DNA of 64,000 nt from Oceanobacillus polygoni (GCF_008304605.1 NZ_PIJY01000026.1:372001-436000); one strand, 5' to 3'. Numbered from the stretch's first letter, positions 28,526 through 38,804 are shown. A program made the numbers and translations. The notes: generated by a model not told the origin, from the sequence alone.

Positions 28526-30196
28526 TTACATTTTCTCCGGCGCCGATACGCCAATCAGTGTCATTGCATTTGCAAGTGTAATACGAACAGCTTTCATAAG
28601 AGCAATTCGTGCCTGTGTTCTTTCTTTATGATCCGCATCTAATACTTTCTCAGCATTGTAAAAGCTGTGCAGTGCGGAGGATAAATCAAAAACAAACTGT
28701 GTAACTTTATGTGGTGTATGTTTTTCAGCAGCATCTGCAACAACTTGTGGGAGTTGACCTAATTTTTTCAGTAGATCTACTTCCTTTTCTGCTGTTAGTA
28801 AGGTTACATCAATGTCCCCATCTACTGCAAAGCCTTTATTTTTCGCTTGTTCTAGCATCGTGCAAATACGGGCATGTGCGTATTGAACGTAGAAAATTGG
28901 GTTGTCATTGGACTGGGAACGTGCTAAATCCATATCAAAATCAAGCTGCGAATCATTAGAACGGGTAACGAAGTAATAGCGAACTGCGTCAATGCCAACC
29001 TCTTCCATTAACTCTCTCAATGAAACAGCTTTTCCTGTTCGCTTACTCATTTTAACTTTTTCGCCGTCTTCAAATAGGTTTACCATTTGAATGATTTTTA
29101 CATCGAATTTCTCAACCGGATAGCCGAGTGCTTGAATTGCTGCGCGCATTCTTGGAATGTATCCATGATGGTCGGCTCCCCATACGTTAATAATGGAATC
29201 AAATCCGCGATCGAGCTTGTCCTTGTGATAAGCGATATCCGGTGTTAAGTACGTATAGCTACCGTCTTGCTTAATAAGAACACGGTCCTTATCATCACCG
29301 AAATCTGTTGTGCGGAACCACATCGCACCATCTTTTTCATACGTGTAATTCCCTTCCTCAAGCTTATCAAGCGCAACAGGAATTTTATTATCCTGATAAA
29401 GGGAACGCTCTGAGAACCAATTATCAAATTCAACACGGAACGCTTTTAAGTCTTTTTCAATATTTTCAAGGGATGCTTTCAATCCATATTCTTTAAAGAA
29501 AGCGAGTCGCTCTGCTTTATCCTTAGAAGCAAATTCATTGCCATATTCAGCAACAAGCTTCTTTGCAATCTCAATGATTGCTTGTCCATGGTAGCCATCT
29601 TCTGGCATATCAACTTGTTCACCAAGCTCTTGCAAATAACGTGCTTCCACGGAATATCCAAGATTATCAATTTGATTTCCTGCATCATTGATATAATATT
29701 CGCGCTCCACTTTATACCCTGAAGCAGTAAGTACATTACAAAGCACATCCCCAAATGCCGCATTACGGGCATGTCCTAAATGCAAGTCCCCTGTTGGATT
29801 TACCGAAACGAATTCAACCTGTACACGTTCGCCATTTCCAGTATTTGTTTTCCCATAATCTTCTCCAGCTTCTAAAATCGTTGGAATGATTTCGCCAAGA
29901 AAATCATTTTTCATAAAGAAATTAATAAATCCAGGTCCAGCAATTTCGACCTTGTCAATCGACGCTTTTGACTGATCTAGAGTTGCTACAATATCATCAG
30001 CAATTTGACGCGGTGCTTTTTTAGCGATTCGTGCCAGTTGCATCGCAATATTTGAGGCAAAATCACCATGTGCCTTATCCTTTGGTTTTTCCAATATAAT
30101 TGCAGGAAGCTCTTCTTCTGTCGCTAGCTTTGCTTGTATAACAGCTGCAGCGATTTCCTGCTTCAATGTACTTTCTGTTTGTTCCAAAACGTTCAT
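28526..30196 (-). CDS. argS: Arginyl-tRNA synthetase
   Basis: Class I synthetase charging tRNA-Arg. The 556-residue protein has an N-terminal Arg-S additional domain, the HIGH-type motif H-L-G-H at 139-142 preceded by N-P-T-G-D-L, a K-M-S-K-R-T-G motif and the C-terminal DALR anticodon-binding domain. Its ATG overlaps the ywiB stop (ATGA), so translation is coupled; the ribosome binding site GAGGAGG is inside the ywiB end. Confidence 0.97.
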   Translation of the reverse strand: MNVLEQTESTLKQEIAAAVIQAKLATEEELPAIILEKPKDKAHGDFASNIAMQLARIAKKAPRQIADDIVATLDQSKASIDKVEIAGPGFINFFMKNDFLGEIIPTILEAGEDYGKTNTGNGERVQVEFVSVNPTGDLHLGHARNAAFGDVLCNVLTASGYKVEREYYINDAGNQIDNLGYSVEARYLQELGEQVDMPEDGYHGQAIIEIAKKLVAEYGNEFASKDKAERLAFFKEYGLKASLENIEKDLKAFRVEFDNWFSERSLYQDNKIPVALDKLEEGNYTYEKDGAMWFRTTDFGDDKDRVLIKQDGSYTYLTPDIAYHKDKLDRGFDSIINVWGADHHGYIPRMRAAIQALGYPVEKFDVKIIQMVNLFEDGEKVKMSKRTGKAVSLRELMEEVGIDAVRYYFVTRSNDSQLDFDMDLARSQSNDNPIFYVQYAHARICTMLEQAKNKGFAVDGDIDVTLLTAEKEVDLLKKLGQLPQVVADAAEKHTPHKVTQFVFDLSSALHSFYNAEKVLDADHKERTQARIALMKAVRITLANAMTLIGVSAPEKM

Positions 30197-30633
30197 TGAT
30201 TTTCCTCCTCTTGATATGCCAATTTCAATGTATGTTTTCGTTTATCCTGCCCATTTAATTTTACCGTATAATGTATCGTCAATGTACCTTCTGTTCCATT
30301 GCTCGCTTTTTTATACACAATGACTTCGGTATATGTTTCCATATGTATTTTACCATGGGGATGGTGATATATATTCTCCGTTATCTGGTCAGCCTGAAAT
30401 TTTTGATTCATTTTAACTGCCCCAGAACGATTGATACTAACCTTGTGTGGATGGATGGTAAGCAAGTTTTTAATCGTAGAACCATCTTCCAAGGTTTCTT
30501 CAAAAATCAATACATCCATATTGTTTTTCTGAAAAAAATCTCCCTGGTGGCTCTGCTTCGTACGCTCCAGTTGTCCATCATCATTAATGGTTGTTTCCAA
30601 TGTAATAGTTAACCTTTTTTGGGGTGCATCCAT
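30193..30633 (-). CDS. ywiB: DUF1934 beta-barrel protein YwiB
   Basis: A 146-residue protein of the DUF1934 family, calycin-like, found upstream of argS in Bacillus. It shows alternating strands ([25 protein letters not shown]) and no signal peptide or membrane helix. Function is not known. GAGGCG precedes the ATG. Four-base overlap with argS. Confidence 0.88.
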   Translation of the reverse strand: MDAPQKRLTITLETTINDDGQLERTKQSHQGDFFQKNNMDVLIFEETLEDGSTIKNLLTIHPHKVSINRSGAVKMNQKFQADQITENIYHHPHGKIHMETYTEVIVYKKASNGTEGTLTIHYTVKLNGQDKRKHTLKLAYQEEENQ

Positions 30634-30819
30634 ACTATCGCCTCTTGATTCATATAATGTCCCTATTATAGCGATAAAATAGTGTGATAAGCAATAAAAA
30701 GATGCAATTACGCTTCCTTATCATTGCAAGAAAGCTACATTTTTTCTGTGCCAAGTTTATTTCCATGTCTCTTTTCCCATAATGGTGAGAACAAAGCTTT
30801 TACATTGGAGATTACGAGC

Positions 30820-32832
30820 ATGCGATTTTTCCCGAAAAAATTTCTCTATAAAATCATACTTACACTAATTTCTATAGGTGTCTTTACAATTGCTGCAATT
30901 TATTTAGCGGCCTTCCTTTTAGGTCCGCCCAAACTGGCAAATGATCAAGCGACCATTATTTATGATCGCGAGGAAGAAGTGATTAGTGAACAACACGGTG
31001 GCCTTACAAAACACTGGATTAGCTTAGATGAGATATCTCCTGCGATTATTGATGCTACATTACAAACGGAGGACCAGCATTTTTTTGAACATCAAGGGTT
31101 TGATTTGAAACGAATTGCTGGTGCTATTATGAAAAATATCCGTAATAGCTCGTTAAAAGAAGGCGCGAGCACCATTTCCCAGCAATATGCGCGCAACCTT
31201 TATTTATCCCCTGAAAAAACATGGACACGAAAGCTAACGGAAGCATTCTATACCATACGTCTGGAAATGTTTTATTCCAAGGAGGAGATTCTCGAGGGCT
31301 ATTTAAATACGATTTATTATGGGCATGGAGCATATGGAATTGAGGCGGCAAGCCATTATTTCTTTGATAAAGAAGCGAAAGCATTATCTTTAGCTGAAGC
31401 AACTATGCTCGTTGGAATTCCAAAGGGGCCGACTTACTACTCTCCTTTAAACAATGAAGAGAATGCAAATCGGCGCCAGCAGCAAATCTTGAAACATCTA
31501 CTGGATGAGAAGTATATTTCTGAGGCAGCATATGTTGAGGCTATTGAAGAAGAGCTGAATTATTCGATTACACCAGAGCCTGTAGAAACAGCACCCCATT
31601 TTCAAGATACAGTTTTACAGGAAGCTGCTTTATTATTAGATTTAAGTGCAGATGAAGTTCGTGCCGGCGGGTTTCGTATATACACAACATTAAACCGGGA
31701 ATACCAGCAAAATCTGGAAGAACAAGTACGTGCAACAATTAATCCTTCTAGTGAAGTGGAGACGGCAGCTATTGCAATGGATCCTGCTAGTGGCGCAATT
31801 CTCTCCTTGATTGGCGGAAAGGATTATGCAGAAAGCGCTTATAATCGGGCAATGAGTTCCAAGCGAATGTCGGGCTCAACCTTTAAACCTATTTTATATT
31901 ACGCTGCATTGCAATATGGCTATACACCAAGCACGAAATTAATGAGCAAACCAACTTCTTTTGCATTAGGTGATGGGAATAGCTATCAACCGAGTAATTT
32001 TAACGGTTATTATGCAAATAAGCCGATAACACTGGCCCAAGCACTTGCTTTGTCCGATAACGTCTATGCTGTCAAAACAAATATGTATCTTGGTCCTGAA
32101 ACATTAATTGAGACAGCTAGAGAATTTGGCCTTCGTGGGGATTTTCCAGCTGTTCCTGCATTGGCATTGGGTACAGCTTCTGTTTCTGTTAAGGAAATGA
32201 CGAGCGCTTACGGAATGCTAGCAAACGGGGGACGGTCAATTTCCGGGTATACGGTAGAGAAAATTACGGATCGGAATGGTAAAGTAGTTTACGAGCATGA
32301 GGATATATCAGAACAAGTACTTGATTCGAAAAAAGCATTTATTTTAACACATCTCATGACAGGGATGTTTGATGTTGAAATGAATGGCTATACCTCTGTA
32401 ACGGGTGCGACAATTGCAAAAGAGCTTAGTCGCCTATACGCCGGGAAATCTGGAACAACCGATTCGGATAGCTGGATGATTGGCTATAGCCCTTCCCTTG
32501 TAACAGGTATATGGGTAGGTTACGATGATAACCGAAATATGGAGCTCGTTGCTGAGTCAGCCTATGCAAAAGAGATGTGGGCAGGCTTTATGGAGTATGC
32601 TCATGAAGGGATGGCACAGGATGTTTTTGCTATGCCATCTGGTGTTGTTGGCATCCCGATTGATCCCGAAACCGGCGCACGTGCGACGCCTAACTGTGAC
32701 GCAAGTAGAATTATGTACTTTGAAAAAGGTACGGAGCCGAGAAATTATTGCTCCGAACATCCGGTTGAAGAAGAAGGTGTAAATGAAGATGACAAGGGCT
32801 TTTTCGAGCGCTGGTTTGATCTGTTTAATTAA
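30820..32832 (+). CDS. pbpG: Class A penicillin-binding protein, PbpG-like
   Basis: Bifunctional peptidoglycan glycosyltransferase/transpeptidase anchored by one N-terminal helix (about 10-35). In the 670 residues the glycosyltransferase domain (about 60-235) has catalytic Glu84 in E-D-Q-H-F-F-E-H, and the transpeptidase has S353-x-x-K356 (S-T-F-K), S412-D-N414 and K543-S-G-T. The frame opens 32 codons earlier, but GGAG nine bases before the Met at 30820 and the M-R-F-F-P-K-K cytoplasmic tail favour this start. In B. subtilis the gene next to ywhD is pbpG (PBP2d), made in the prespore; the neighbouring ywhD here supports this, but no sigma-F/G promoter was clear. Confidence 0.9.
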   Translation: MRFFPKKFLYKIILTLISIGVFTIAAIYLAAFLLGPPKLANDQATIIYDREEEVISEQHGGLTKHWISLDEISPAIIDATLQTEDQHFFEHQGFDLKRIAGAIMKNIRNSSLKEGASTISQQYARNLYLSPEKTWTRKLTEAFYTIRLEMFYSKEEILEGYLNTIYYGHGAYGIEAASHYFFDKEAKALSLAEATMLVGIPKGPTYYSPLNNEENANRRQQQILKHLLDEKYISEAAYVEAIEEELNYSITPEPVETAPHFQDTVLQEAALLLDLSADEVRAGGFRIYTTLNREYQQNLEEQVRATINPSSEVETAAIAMDPASGAILSLIGGKDYAESAYNRAMSSKRMSGSTFKPILYYAALQYGYTPSTKLMSKPTSFALGDGNSYQPSNFNGYYANKPITLAQALALSDNVYAVKTNMYLGPETLIETAREFGLRGDFPAVPALALGTASVSVKEMTSAYGMLANGGRSISGYTVEKITDRNGKVVYEHEDISEQVLDSKKAFILTHLMTGMFDVEMNGYTSVTGATIAKELSRLYAGKSGTTDSDSWMIGYSPSLVTGIWVGYDDNRNMELVAESAYAKEMWAGFMEYAHEGMAQDVFAMPSGVVGIPIDPETGARATPNCDASRIMYFEKGTEPRNYCSEHPVEEEGVNEDDKGFFERWFDLFN

Positions 32833-32853
32833 TGATTTATAAGTGTTAGATGT

Positions 32854-33072
32854 GCGGAATGGTGCTTTATTTTCGGAAATGGTGCTATAACGGCGTGGGA
32901 TCGTGCTTTATTTTCAGAAATGGTGTCATAGGAGCGTGGAATGGTGCTTTATTTTTGTAAATGGTGCCATAATGGCGTGGAATCGTGCTTTATTTTTGGA
33001 AATGGTGTCTTAACGGCGTAGGATGGTGCTTTATTTTCAGAAATGGTGCTATAGACGAGTGCTTTACGAGCG
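32854..33072. repeat. 41-bp tandem repeat array after pbpG
   Basis: Five consecutive units of exactly 41 bp start at 32854, 32895, 32936, 32977 and 33018, then a partial sixth. Each reads roughly G(T/C)GGAATGGTGCTTTATTTT + C-GAAATGGTG-C-TAA-GGC, so each unit is itself two related halves of 20-21 bp sharing AATGGTGC. The period is not a multiple of three and stops occur, so it is not coding. A single related unit occurs at 58001-58041. Confidence 0.92.
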
Positions 33073-33082
33073 TTATCAGTAG

Positions 33083-33152
33083 AAGGCAATAAAACAGCCA
33101 ACTTTCAAGGTGAGTCCGTTTTCACCTGAAGGCTGGCTGTTTTATTGTCCTA
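33083..33152. terminator. Long hairpin terminator between pbpG and ywhD
   Basis: GGCAATAAAACAGCC at 33085-33099 pairs with GGCTGTTTTATTGCC-like sequence ending at 33149, with an inner CAAGGTG/CACCTGA stem; total arm about 27 bp with few mismatches. AT-rich tract inside the stem on both strands suits both convergent genes. Confidence 0.75.
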
Positions 33153-33259
33153 GTAAACATGAGTTAGTCCATGTACCAATAGTTTACAAATTATTGTCAC
33201 AAAGTACAATGATTTAACAAATGATTCACGATTCAGACACAAAATTGTCAAATTCTCTA

Positions 33260-33778
33260 TTACAGTGGAAGTGATTCTTTTAATTCGTCTGTACTGTTCT
33301 CCCACATGTCACTGTTAAAATCGATAAGGAAATCTCTTAACAGATTTTTCGAGTGCTCATCCATATGATCAACGATGATATGCCCTTTAAGCGATTTTTC
33401 CATATGTTTGACATGCTGGCCCATTGATTTGTAGGCACGTCTTATTTCGCGATCAACACGGATTTCACAGCCTGTTACACCGGAATAGTAAGGACCATTT
33501 TCTCCGCGTGCCACGTTTACCCAAACGATCCAATATAGCTTGCCGTTTGGCACTTCATTTCTATCAGGTAGCCACTTCACTCGGCGTTCTACTTCACTAC
33601 GTGCATGCATCGCTCCCATGTCTACGTATGCTTTATTTTCATTTGGATCGACAATCACGGATGACATGTTTTCCAAACTGATTGCACCAACGCCATAGCC
33701 GCCATGGCCATCTGTGGAATCATCCTTAATAATCGTAAAGCTATTCTTCTTTTTATTCGAAGATTGATCTGAGCTCAT
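33260..33778 (-). CDS. ywhD: YwhD family protein
   Basis: A 172-residue soluble protein of the Bacillus YwhD family, usually located beside pbpG. It starts M-S-S-D-Q-S; GGAGGAGG before the ATG at 33778 rules out the longer frame. Visible features are a charged, low-complexity N-terminus and a compact core with W-I-V-W-V-N-V and a H-x-x-H-x-E region near 125-130. Function is unknown. Confidence 0.85.
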   Translation of the reverse strand: MSSDQSSNKKKNSFTIIKDDSTDGHGGYGVGAISLENMSSVIVDPNENKAYVDMGAMHARSEVERRVKWLPDRNEVPNGKLYWIVWVNVARGENGPYYSGVTGCEIRVDREIRRAYKSMGQHVKHMEKSLKGHIIVDHMDEHSKNLLRDFLIDFNSDMWENSTDELKESLPL

Positions 33779-33840
33779 AAATGATCCTCCTCCATTATTA
33801 CTAGTTGCTATTGTAGCATAAGGCAATCCTGTTTGAGAGG

Positions 33841-34344
33841 TTATTTGCCTTCCTGCTTCATTTCTTCCATAAAACGTATCGCTTCCTGAATTTCTTCATC
33901 ACTATACTTTTGCTTTGGCTTGACCATGTGGATTTTTTCAATATTCTCCCGAAGCGGCAAATCATCGAAATAAAACATAGTGGAGACAAGCTCTAGAAAA
34001 CGTGAGCTCTTCTCCTTTAGCATTGCCACTTTTGTAGCCATATCCGGCATTTCCATTGAAAATTGATTCAGAAACTCTGTTCCAGCAGGTGTTATATTAT
34101 AATTATATTGATAATAATTGCTTTTATCCTCTTTTTCTTCCTGTAAAAATCCAAGATTACAAAGCTCTTCTACGCGTAACGTTAACTCCTCTGAGTATGG
34201 TCCATAAAAGTGGAATTGATATTTTTCTTCAAAAGGGATATCGCATTTCTGCAAAATATAGATCATTTTTTGCAACTTTTTCCGCCCCGTTACTCCATTT
34301 GCTTCTGAAAAGAAACGGATTAATTTGGCATGATTATTCAACAT
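33841..34344 (-). CDS. ywgA: YwgA family protein
   Basis: A 167-residue protein of the YwgA family, with a winged-helix-like N-terminal half (G-R-K-K-L-Q-K, F-x-F-Y-G-P-Y-S, E-L-x-x-x-G-F-L) followed by helices. Function unknown. It overlaps the 3' end of ywfO by 11 bases and shares that gene's transcript; the site GGAGAG lies inside ywfO. Confidence 0.85.
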   Translation of the reverse strand: MLNNHAKLIRFFSEANGVTGRKKLQKMIYILQKCDIPFEEKYQFHFYGPYSEELTLRVEELCNLGFLQEEKEDKSNYYQYNYNITPAGTEFLNQFSMEMPDMATKVAMLKEKSSRFLELVSTMFYFDDLPLRENIEKIHMVKPKQKYSDEEIQEAIRFMEEMKQEGK

Positions 34345-35653
34345 CTACTTTCTCTCCTTGCCCGTAAAGAATTTCCATAATGCGCGCACGTAGTGCCTGA
34401 TCCTTCAATTCATTCAACCGATCTTTTGGGAAATATAGTTTATGATCTGTCCGTTTTTTACCTGAAATGGATTCAACGATATCGGAATGTCTCGAGAGTT
34501 CCTTCAAGCTGCCATCTGGCATTAATAGATGGATTGGCAACCGCTCCTCTTCCTCCCCCGGTCGATAAAAGTCATACGGTAAATCAGATGACGAATCAAC
34601 AACTAAATAATATTCCGGATCAATTTCTGCTTCCTGAAACAGCTTATACAGCTCCATCCATTCATTCATTTGCAGATTGGGATTAAATTCAACATATTTG
34701 AATAAGCGTCGGTTCATAAATCGCTCACATAAATCACGTAGGATTTCGTCATCCTCTTCTTGCCAAAGCTGGAAATAATAATGGACAACCATCTCATCCA
34801 GCTTTAAATAATCGGCAAGATTCACTTCCCCTTTAAAAAAGGAAACAAAATGCGTCGGCTGTAGTTTAAAGGTGAAATCCTCCGTTTCATACAAATGTTT
34901 TGCCCGATGAAGGATTTTGGTCAAGATTACTTCGGCACTTCTTGTAACCGGATGAAAATAAACTTGCCAATACATTTGATAACGACTCATAATATAATCC
35001 TCAACCGCATGCATTCCAGTTGATTTAATGACAACTTGATCCTCAATTGGTCGCATCACTCGTAAAATCCGCTCCATATCAAAGTGACCATAGCTCACCC
35101 CAGTAAAGTAAGCATCGCGCTGTAAATAATCCATGCGATCAGCGTCAATCTGGCTGGAAATTAAACTGACAACTAATTTATCCTCATAGGTTTTGGCAAT
35201 AACGTCCGCAACCTTTTGTGCAAATCCTTTATCTACACGCTCTAATATTTCATTTATTTTTGTATCTCCCAGAACAATTTGCTGGGTAAAATACTCATGA
35301 TCCAATTTAAATACTTTTTCAAAGGAATGTGAAAAAGGTCCGTGCCCAAGATCATGCAATAGAGCCGCACAAAGGCATAAAAGCCGCTCGTCTTTATTCC
35401 AATGGGGCCTGTCCTGAAAATTATTAATAATTCGGCGGACAATTTCGTACACTCCTAGTGAGTGATTAAACCGACTATGCTCTGCTCCATGAAACGTCAG
35501 ATTTGTTGTCCCAAGCTGTTTAATCCGGCGTAAGCGCTGGAACTCTGGAGCTGCAATCAGATCCCAAATAACACGATCTCGCACATGGACATACCGGTGA
35601 ACTGGATCTTTAAATACCTTTTCCTCCGACAATTGTTCATCTTTATATGCCAT
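34334..35653 (-). CDS. ywfO: HD-domain phosphohydrolase YwfO
   Basis: A 439-residue dNTPase-like HD protein. Metal ligands are seen in S-R-F-N-H-S-L-G, L-L-H-D-L-G-H-G-P-F-S-H and a later Q-I-D-A-D-R-M-D-Y-L-x-R-D motif. Relatives hydrolyse dNTPs or other nucleotides; the substrate here cannot be read from sequence. First gene of the ywfO-ywgA pair, divergent from lipL. Confidence 0.9.
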   Translation of the reverse strand: MAYKDEQLSEEKVFKDPVHRYVHVRDRVIWDLIAAPEFQRLRRIKQLGTTNLTFHGAEHSRFNHSLGVYEIVRRIINNFQDRPHWNKDERLLCLCAALLHDLGHGPFSHSFEKVFKLDHEYFTQQIVLGDTKINEILERVDKGFAQKVADVIAKTYEDKLVVSLISSQIDADRMDYLQRDAYFTGVSYGHFDMERILRVMRPIEDQVVIKSTGMHAVEDYIMSRYQMYWQVYFHPVTRSAEVILTKILHRAKHLYETEDFTFKLQPTHFVSFFKGEVNLADYLKLDEMVVHYYFQLWQEEDDEILRDLCERFMNRRLFKYVEFNPNLQMNEWMELYKLFQEAEIDPEYYLVVDSSSDLPYDFYRPGEEEERLPIHLLMPDGSLKELSRHSDIVESISGKKRTDHKLYFPKDRLNELKDQALRARIMEILYGQGEKVDVE

Positions 35654-35750
35654 TCATTCCCCATCCGTTCTTTTTCTACGATTTTAATACAACTTCATTT
35701 AGTTTATTATATAATAAGAAGGCAAAGCTTAAAAGGGTAAGGAGATTTTT

Positions 35751-36632
35751 ATGAAAAATTGGAAAGAAATTATCGGTCAATCGACGTTACGATATATCGA
35801 CCACTCCCAAGAAAAAACATTTCAGGAAAAGAAATATACTGCACTTACTTCGTTCGCTGTTGATGACGCACTAGCTATATCCGTAAGCAATCGAACTTCA
35901 CCATCTGCCATACGACTTTGGGTTCACGAAAAAACAATTGTGCTTGGCATCCCAGATGCGAGACTCCCTTTTCTGGAAGAGGGCATTCCTTTTTTAGCTG
36001 AACAAGGCTACCATGTTGTCGTTCGAAACTCTGGTGGACTTGCAGTTGCACTGGATGGTGGCGTGCTGAATATATCCCTAGTCATTCCTGGCGTTGGTGA
36101 GCTTTCAATTTACGACTGCTACGAGGCAATGGTTCGTCTAATTGAATATATGCTGCGCGATTTAACAACCGATATCAAAGCATATGAAATCGTTGGTTCC
36201 TATTGCCCTGGTGACTTTGATTTAAGTATCGATGGGAAAAAATTCGCAGGAATTTCACAGCGGCGCGTAAAGGACGGTGCGGCGGTGCAAATTTACCTTG
36301 ATGTGGAGGGTAACAGCAAGGAAAGGGCGGCTGTTATTCGTGACTTCTATGCGCTTGCTAAAAAGGAAACAGAAACAAAATTCGTTTATCCAACAGTTGA
36401 ACCGGATGTAATGGGATCACTCTCTGAATTACTTGGAGTCCATTTAACCGTGGAAGATATGAAAAAAAGAGTGTACGCTGCATTACAGGATATATGCGAA
36501 GAAATTGTGACGACACCTTTTTCTAATACAGAGCTCGATACATTTGAAAAAAGATACATCCAAATGATCAAACGTAATGAAACTGTTGCAGAAACCCAAC
36601 GATTAGAAAAAAACAACTCCGCAGAGAAATGA
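35751..36632 (+). CDS. lipL: Octanoyl-[GcvH]:protein N-octanoyltransferase
   Basis: Moves octanoyl groups from GcvH to E2 subunits in the Bacillus lipoate pathway. The 293-residue protein has the biotin/lipoate ligase fold with R-N-S-G-G-L-A-V and the acyl-accepting Cys152 in G-S-Y-C-P-G-D-F-D-L, then a Lys pair in D-G-K-K-F-A-G-I-S-Q. Cys in that position is typical of LipL (YwfL) and LipM rather than LplA. The gene neighbourhood (pta, hemQ) is that of ywfL. AAGGAG precedes the ATG. The terminator stem begins within the last codons. Confidence 0.9.
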   Translation: MKNWKEIIGQSTLRYIDHSQEKTFQEKKYTALTSFAVDDALAISVSNRTSPSAIRLWVHEKTIVLGIPDARLPFLEEGIPFLAEQGYHVVVRNSGGLAVALDGGVLNISLVIPGVGELSIYDCYEAMVRLIEYMLRDLTTDIKAYEIVGSYCPGDFDLSIDGKKFAGISQRRVKDGAAVQIYLDVEGNSKERAAVIRDFYALAKKETETKFVYPTVEPDVMGSLSELLGVHLTVEDMKKRVYAALQDICEEIVTTPFSNTELDTFEKRYIQMIKRNETVAETQRLEKNNSAEK

Positions 36633-36652
36633 ATCCCGTGGAGTTGTTTTTA
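36608..36652 (+). terminator. Terminator of lipL
   Basis: AAAAACAACTCCGC pairs with GTGGAGTTGTTTTT around a loop that contains the lipL stop codon. The A-rich 5' arm also gives pta (minus strand) a terminator. Confidence 0.8.
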
Positions 36653-36672
36653 ATCTGGTTCTTCTATGGTGT

Positions 36673-37647
36673 TTATTCAGTCGCTTGTGCCGCTGTAATA
36701 ATCGCTAACTTATAAACGTCATCTGCGCTACAACCGCGAGAAAGATCGTTTACAGGTCGATTTAATCCTTGAAGGACTGGACCTACCGCTTCAAAACCAC
36801 CAAGGCGCTGGGCGATTTTGTAGCCAATGTTTCCTGCTTCCAAGCTAGGGAAAACAAATACATTGGCATCCCCTTTTATAACGGAGTCTGGAGCTTTTTT
36901 CGCTGCAACACTTGGAACAAACGCTGCATCAAATTGAAATTCCCCATCAATAACGAGTGATGCATCTTTTTCTTTCGCAATTTCAAGCGCTTCGACAACT
37001 CTTTCTGTCTCCGGTGACTTTGCAGAACCTTTTGTTGAAAAGCTAAGCATTGCTACTCGTGGATCAACATCGAACAGTCGAGCCGTTTGTGCACTTTCCA
37101 CTGCGATTTCAGCTAAATCTTGGCTGTCTGGAGTAATATTAATAGCACAATCTGCAAAAACATATTTTTCATCGCCACGTACCATAATGAATACGCCTGA
37201 TGTTTTCTTTATGCCTTCTTTTGTTTTAATAATTTGCAATGCTGGACGTACTGTGTCAGCAGTCGAATGTGCTGCTCCACTTACAAGCCCATCTGCTTTA
37301 TTCATATAAACGAGCATCGTTCCGAAATAGTTTTCATCGAGAAGAATTTTACGAGCATCCTCTTCTGTAGCCTTTCCTTTACGACGCTCTACGAAAGCTT
37401 CGACCATCGCATCGAATTCCTCATACTCTTGTGGATCAAGAATCATACAGGAAGCAATGTCAATGCCATGTTCTGCCGCTTTTTTTTCAATACTTTCTTG
37501 ATTGCCAATCAAAACTGGAACGACAACACCTGCAGCACTTAGTTGGCTTGCCGCGGTTAGAATTCGTTCATCAAGACCTTCTGGAAAAACAATTTTTTTG
37601 TTTGCATTCGATACCTTTGCTGTGAGCTGATCAAATAATGATCCCAT
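36673..37647 (-). CDS. pta: Phosphate acetyltransferase
   Basis: Interconverts acetyl-CoA and acetyl phosphate, with acetate kinase forming the overflow acetate route. The 324-residue protein is the short single-domain form and contains K-I-V-F-P-E-G near the N-terminus, G-A-A-H-S-T-A-D-T-V-R-P and the C-terminal R-P-V-N-D-L-S-R-G motif. GGAGG lies eight bases before the ATG. No convincing cre site was seen upstream, unlike B. subtilis pta. Confidence 0.96.
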   Translation of the reverse strand: MGSLFDQLTAKVSNANKKIVFPEGLDERILTAASQLSAAGVVVPVLIGNQESIEKKAAEHGIDIASCMILDPQEYEEFDAMVEAFVERRKGKATEEDARKILLDENYFGTMLVYMNKADGLVSGAAHSTADTVRPALQIIKTKEGIKKTSGVFIMVRGDEKYVFADCAINITPDSQDLAEIAVESAQTARLFDVDPRVAMLSFSTKGSAKSPETERVVEALEIAKEKDASLVIDGEFQFDAAFVPSVAAKKAPDSVIKGDANVFVFPSLEAGNIGYKIAQRLGGFEAVGPVLQGLNRPVNDLSRGCSADDVYKLAIITAAQATE

Positions 37648-37873
37648 AAAAAAACCTCCATCACAATAATTTGTGCACCTTAAATCATAGCTGATTTTTC
37701 CTTATTTTTAAAGGGTATAGCCTTGTTTTTCAACAATCTATGACAAAGATTCGACAAAATGAAAAAAGTATCGACTTTGTTACCCCTTTCATATGATTAG
37801 AGTACCCTTAATGTGCTATAGTAAAAACATAGAAGAACAATTTTCTTTTATCAACTGTAAGGAGTGAATGAAC

Positions 37874-38623
37874 ATGGCTGAAGCAGTAGTAACCATGGAT
37901 GGATGGTCCGTTGTACATGATACCCGCACATTTGATTGGGCTTCATGGAAACTAACATCAGAAGAAGAAAGAAACGCAGCAGTAAAGGAATTTAAAGAAT
38001 TAATGAAAAAATGGGATACGGTGGAAGAAGCAAAGCTTGGCAGCCAATCCCTTTATAAAGTTGTCGGAAACAAAGCCGACTTAATGTTTATTTTCCTTCG
38101 TCCTACAATGGAAGAATTAGAGGAAATTAAACGCGAAATCAACAAATCGAAGCTTGGGGATTATCTCATTCCTGATTATTCTTATGTTTCCATTGTTGAG
38201 ATGACGATGCATAACCCAATGAACGAAGGAAAGGATCGTAAATTATCACCACAGGTTGAAGCACGCTTGTATCCAATCCTCCCCAAATGGGAGCATGCAT
38301 GTTTCTATCCAATGGGCCGTCGTCGCTGGGAAGAGGCAAACTGGTTTACTATCGATAAAGAAGAGCGTACAAGACTACTCTATGATCATGGTATGACTGG
38401 GCGCAAATATGCAGGTAAAGTAAAAGAAATCATTACCGGTTCGATTGGTTTGGATAACTGGGAATGGGGTGTTACTTTATTTGCGCACGACCCACTGCAA
38501 TTCAAAAAAATTGTTTATGAAATGCGCTTTGATGAAGTAACAACAAAATACGCTGAATTCGGGGATTTCGTTGTCGGTAATTATTTACCAGCAGAAGATG
38601 TAGACGCGTATTTTGCACTGTAA
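37874..38623 (+). CDS. hemQ: Coproheme decarboxylase
   Basis: Turns iron-coproporphyrin III into protoheme in the Gram-positive coproporphyrin-dependent pathway. The 249-residue chlorite-dismutase-fold protein has the early D-G-W-x-x-x-H-D-x-R-T-F-D-W, the central Y-P-M-G-R-R-R-W-E-E-x-N-W and the C-terminal dimer region with E-F-G-D-F-V-V-G-N-Y. GGAG is only three bases from the Met at 37868 but nine from the Met at 37874, so the latter is chosen. Divergent from pta as in Bacillus. Confidence 0.95.
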   Translation: MAEAVVTMDGWSVVHDTRTFDWASWKLTSEEERNAAVKEFKELMKKWDTVEEAKLGSQSLYKVVGNKADLMFIFLRPTMEELEEIKREINKSKLGDYLIPDYSYVSIVEMTMHNPMNEGKDRKLSPQVEARLYPILPKWEHACFYPMGRRRWEEANWFTIDKEERTRLLYDHGMTGRKYAGKVKEIITGSIGLDNWEWGVTLFAHDPLQFKKIVYEMRFDEVTTKYAEFGDFVVGNYLPAEDVDAYFAL

Positions 38624-38647
38624 TCAAAACCGATTATAATTTTTCAA

Positions 38648-38687
38648 GCTCAATCATGCAATGTACAATTGCATGATTGAGTTTTTT
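38648..38687 (+). terminator. Terminator of hemQ
   Basis: A 14-15 bp perfect stem (CTCAATCATGCAAT with ATTGCATGATTGAG) followed by six T, 25 bases after the stop codon. Confidence 0.93.
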
Positions 38688-38727
38688 ATCCATCACATCA
38701 CTATGGACAACAACATTACTACAAGCT

Positions 38728-38793
38728 GGCATTCGTTTTTAGAAGACTGAACGATAGGAAAATCCTCTCGTGATGTGTTTTGAAGCGAATGCC
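38728..38793. repeat. GGCATTCG/CGAATGCC inverted repeat before cwlJ
   Basis: Perfect eight-base inverted arms GGCATTCG and CGAATGCC, 50 bases apart. The same pair bounds the core of dispersed repeat copy B (and partly A and C), but the interior is different, so membership is uncertain. Confidence 0.4.
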
Positions 38794-38804
38794 TATTTTT
38801 ATTG

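Noticed and set aside
32854-33072. CRISPR array
   Set aside because: The whole 41-bp period is conserved, so there are no unique spacers, and no cas genes are nearby.
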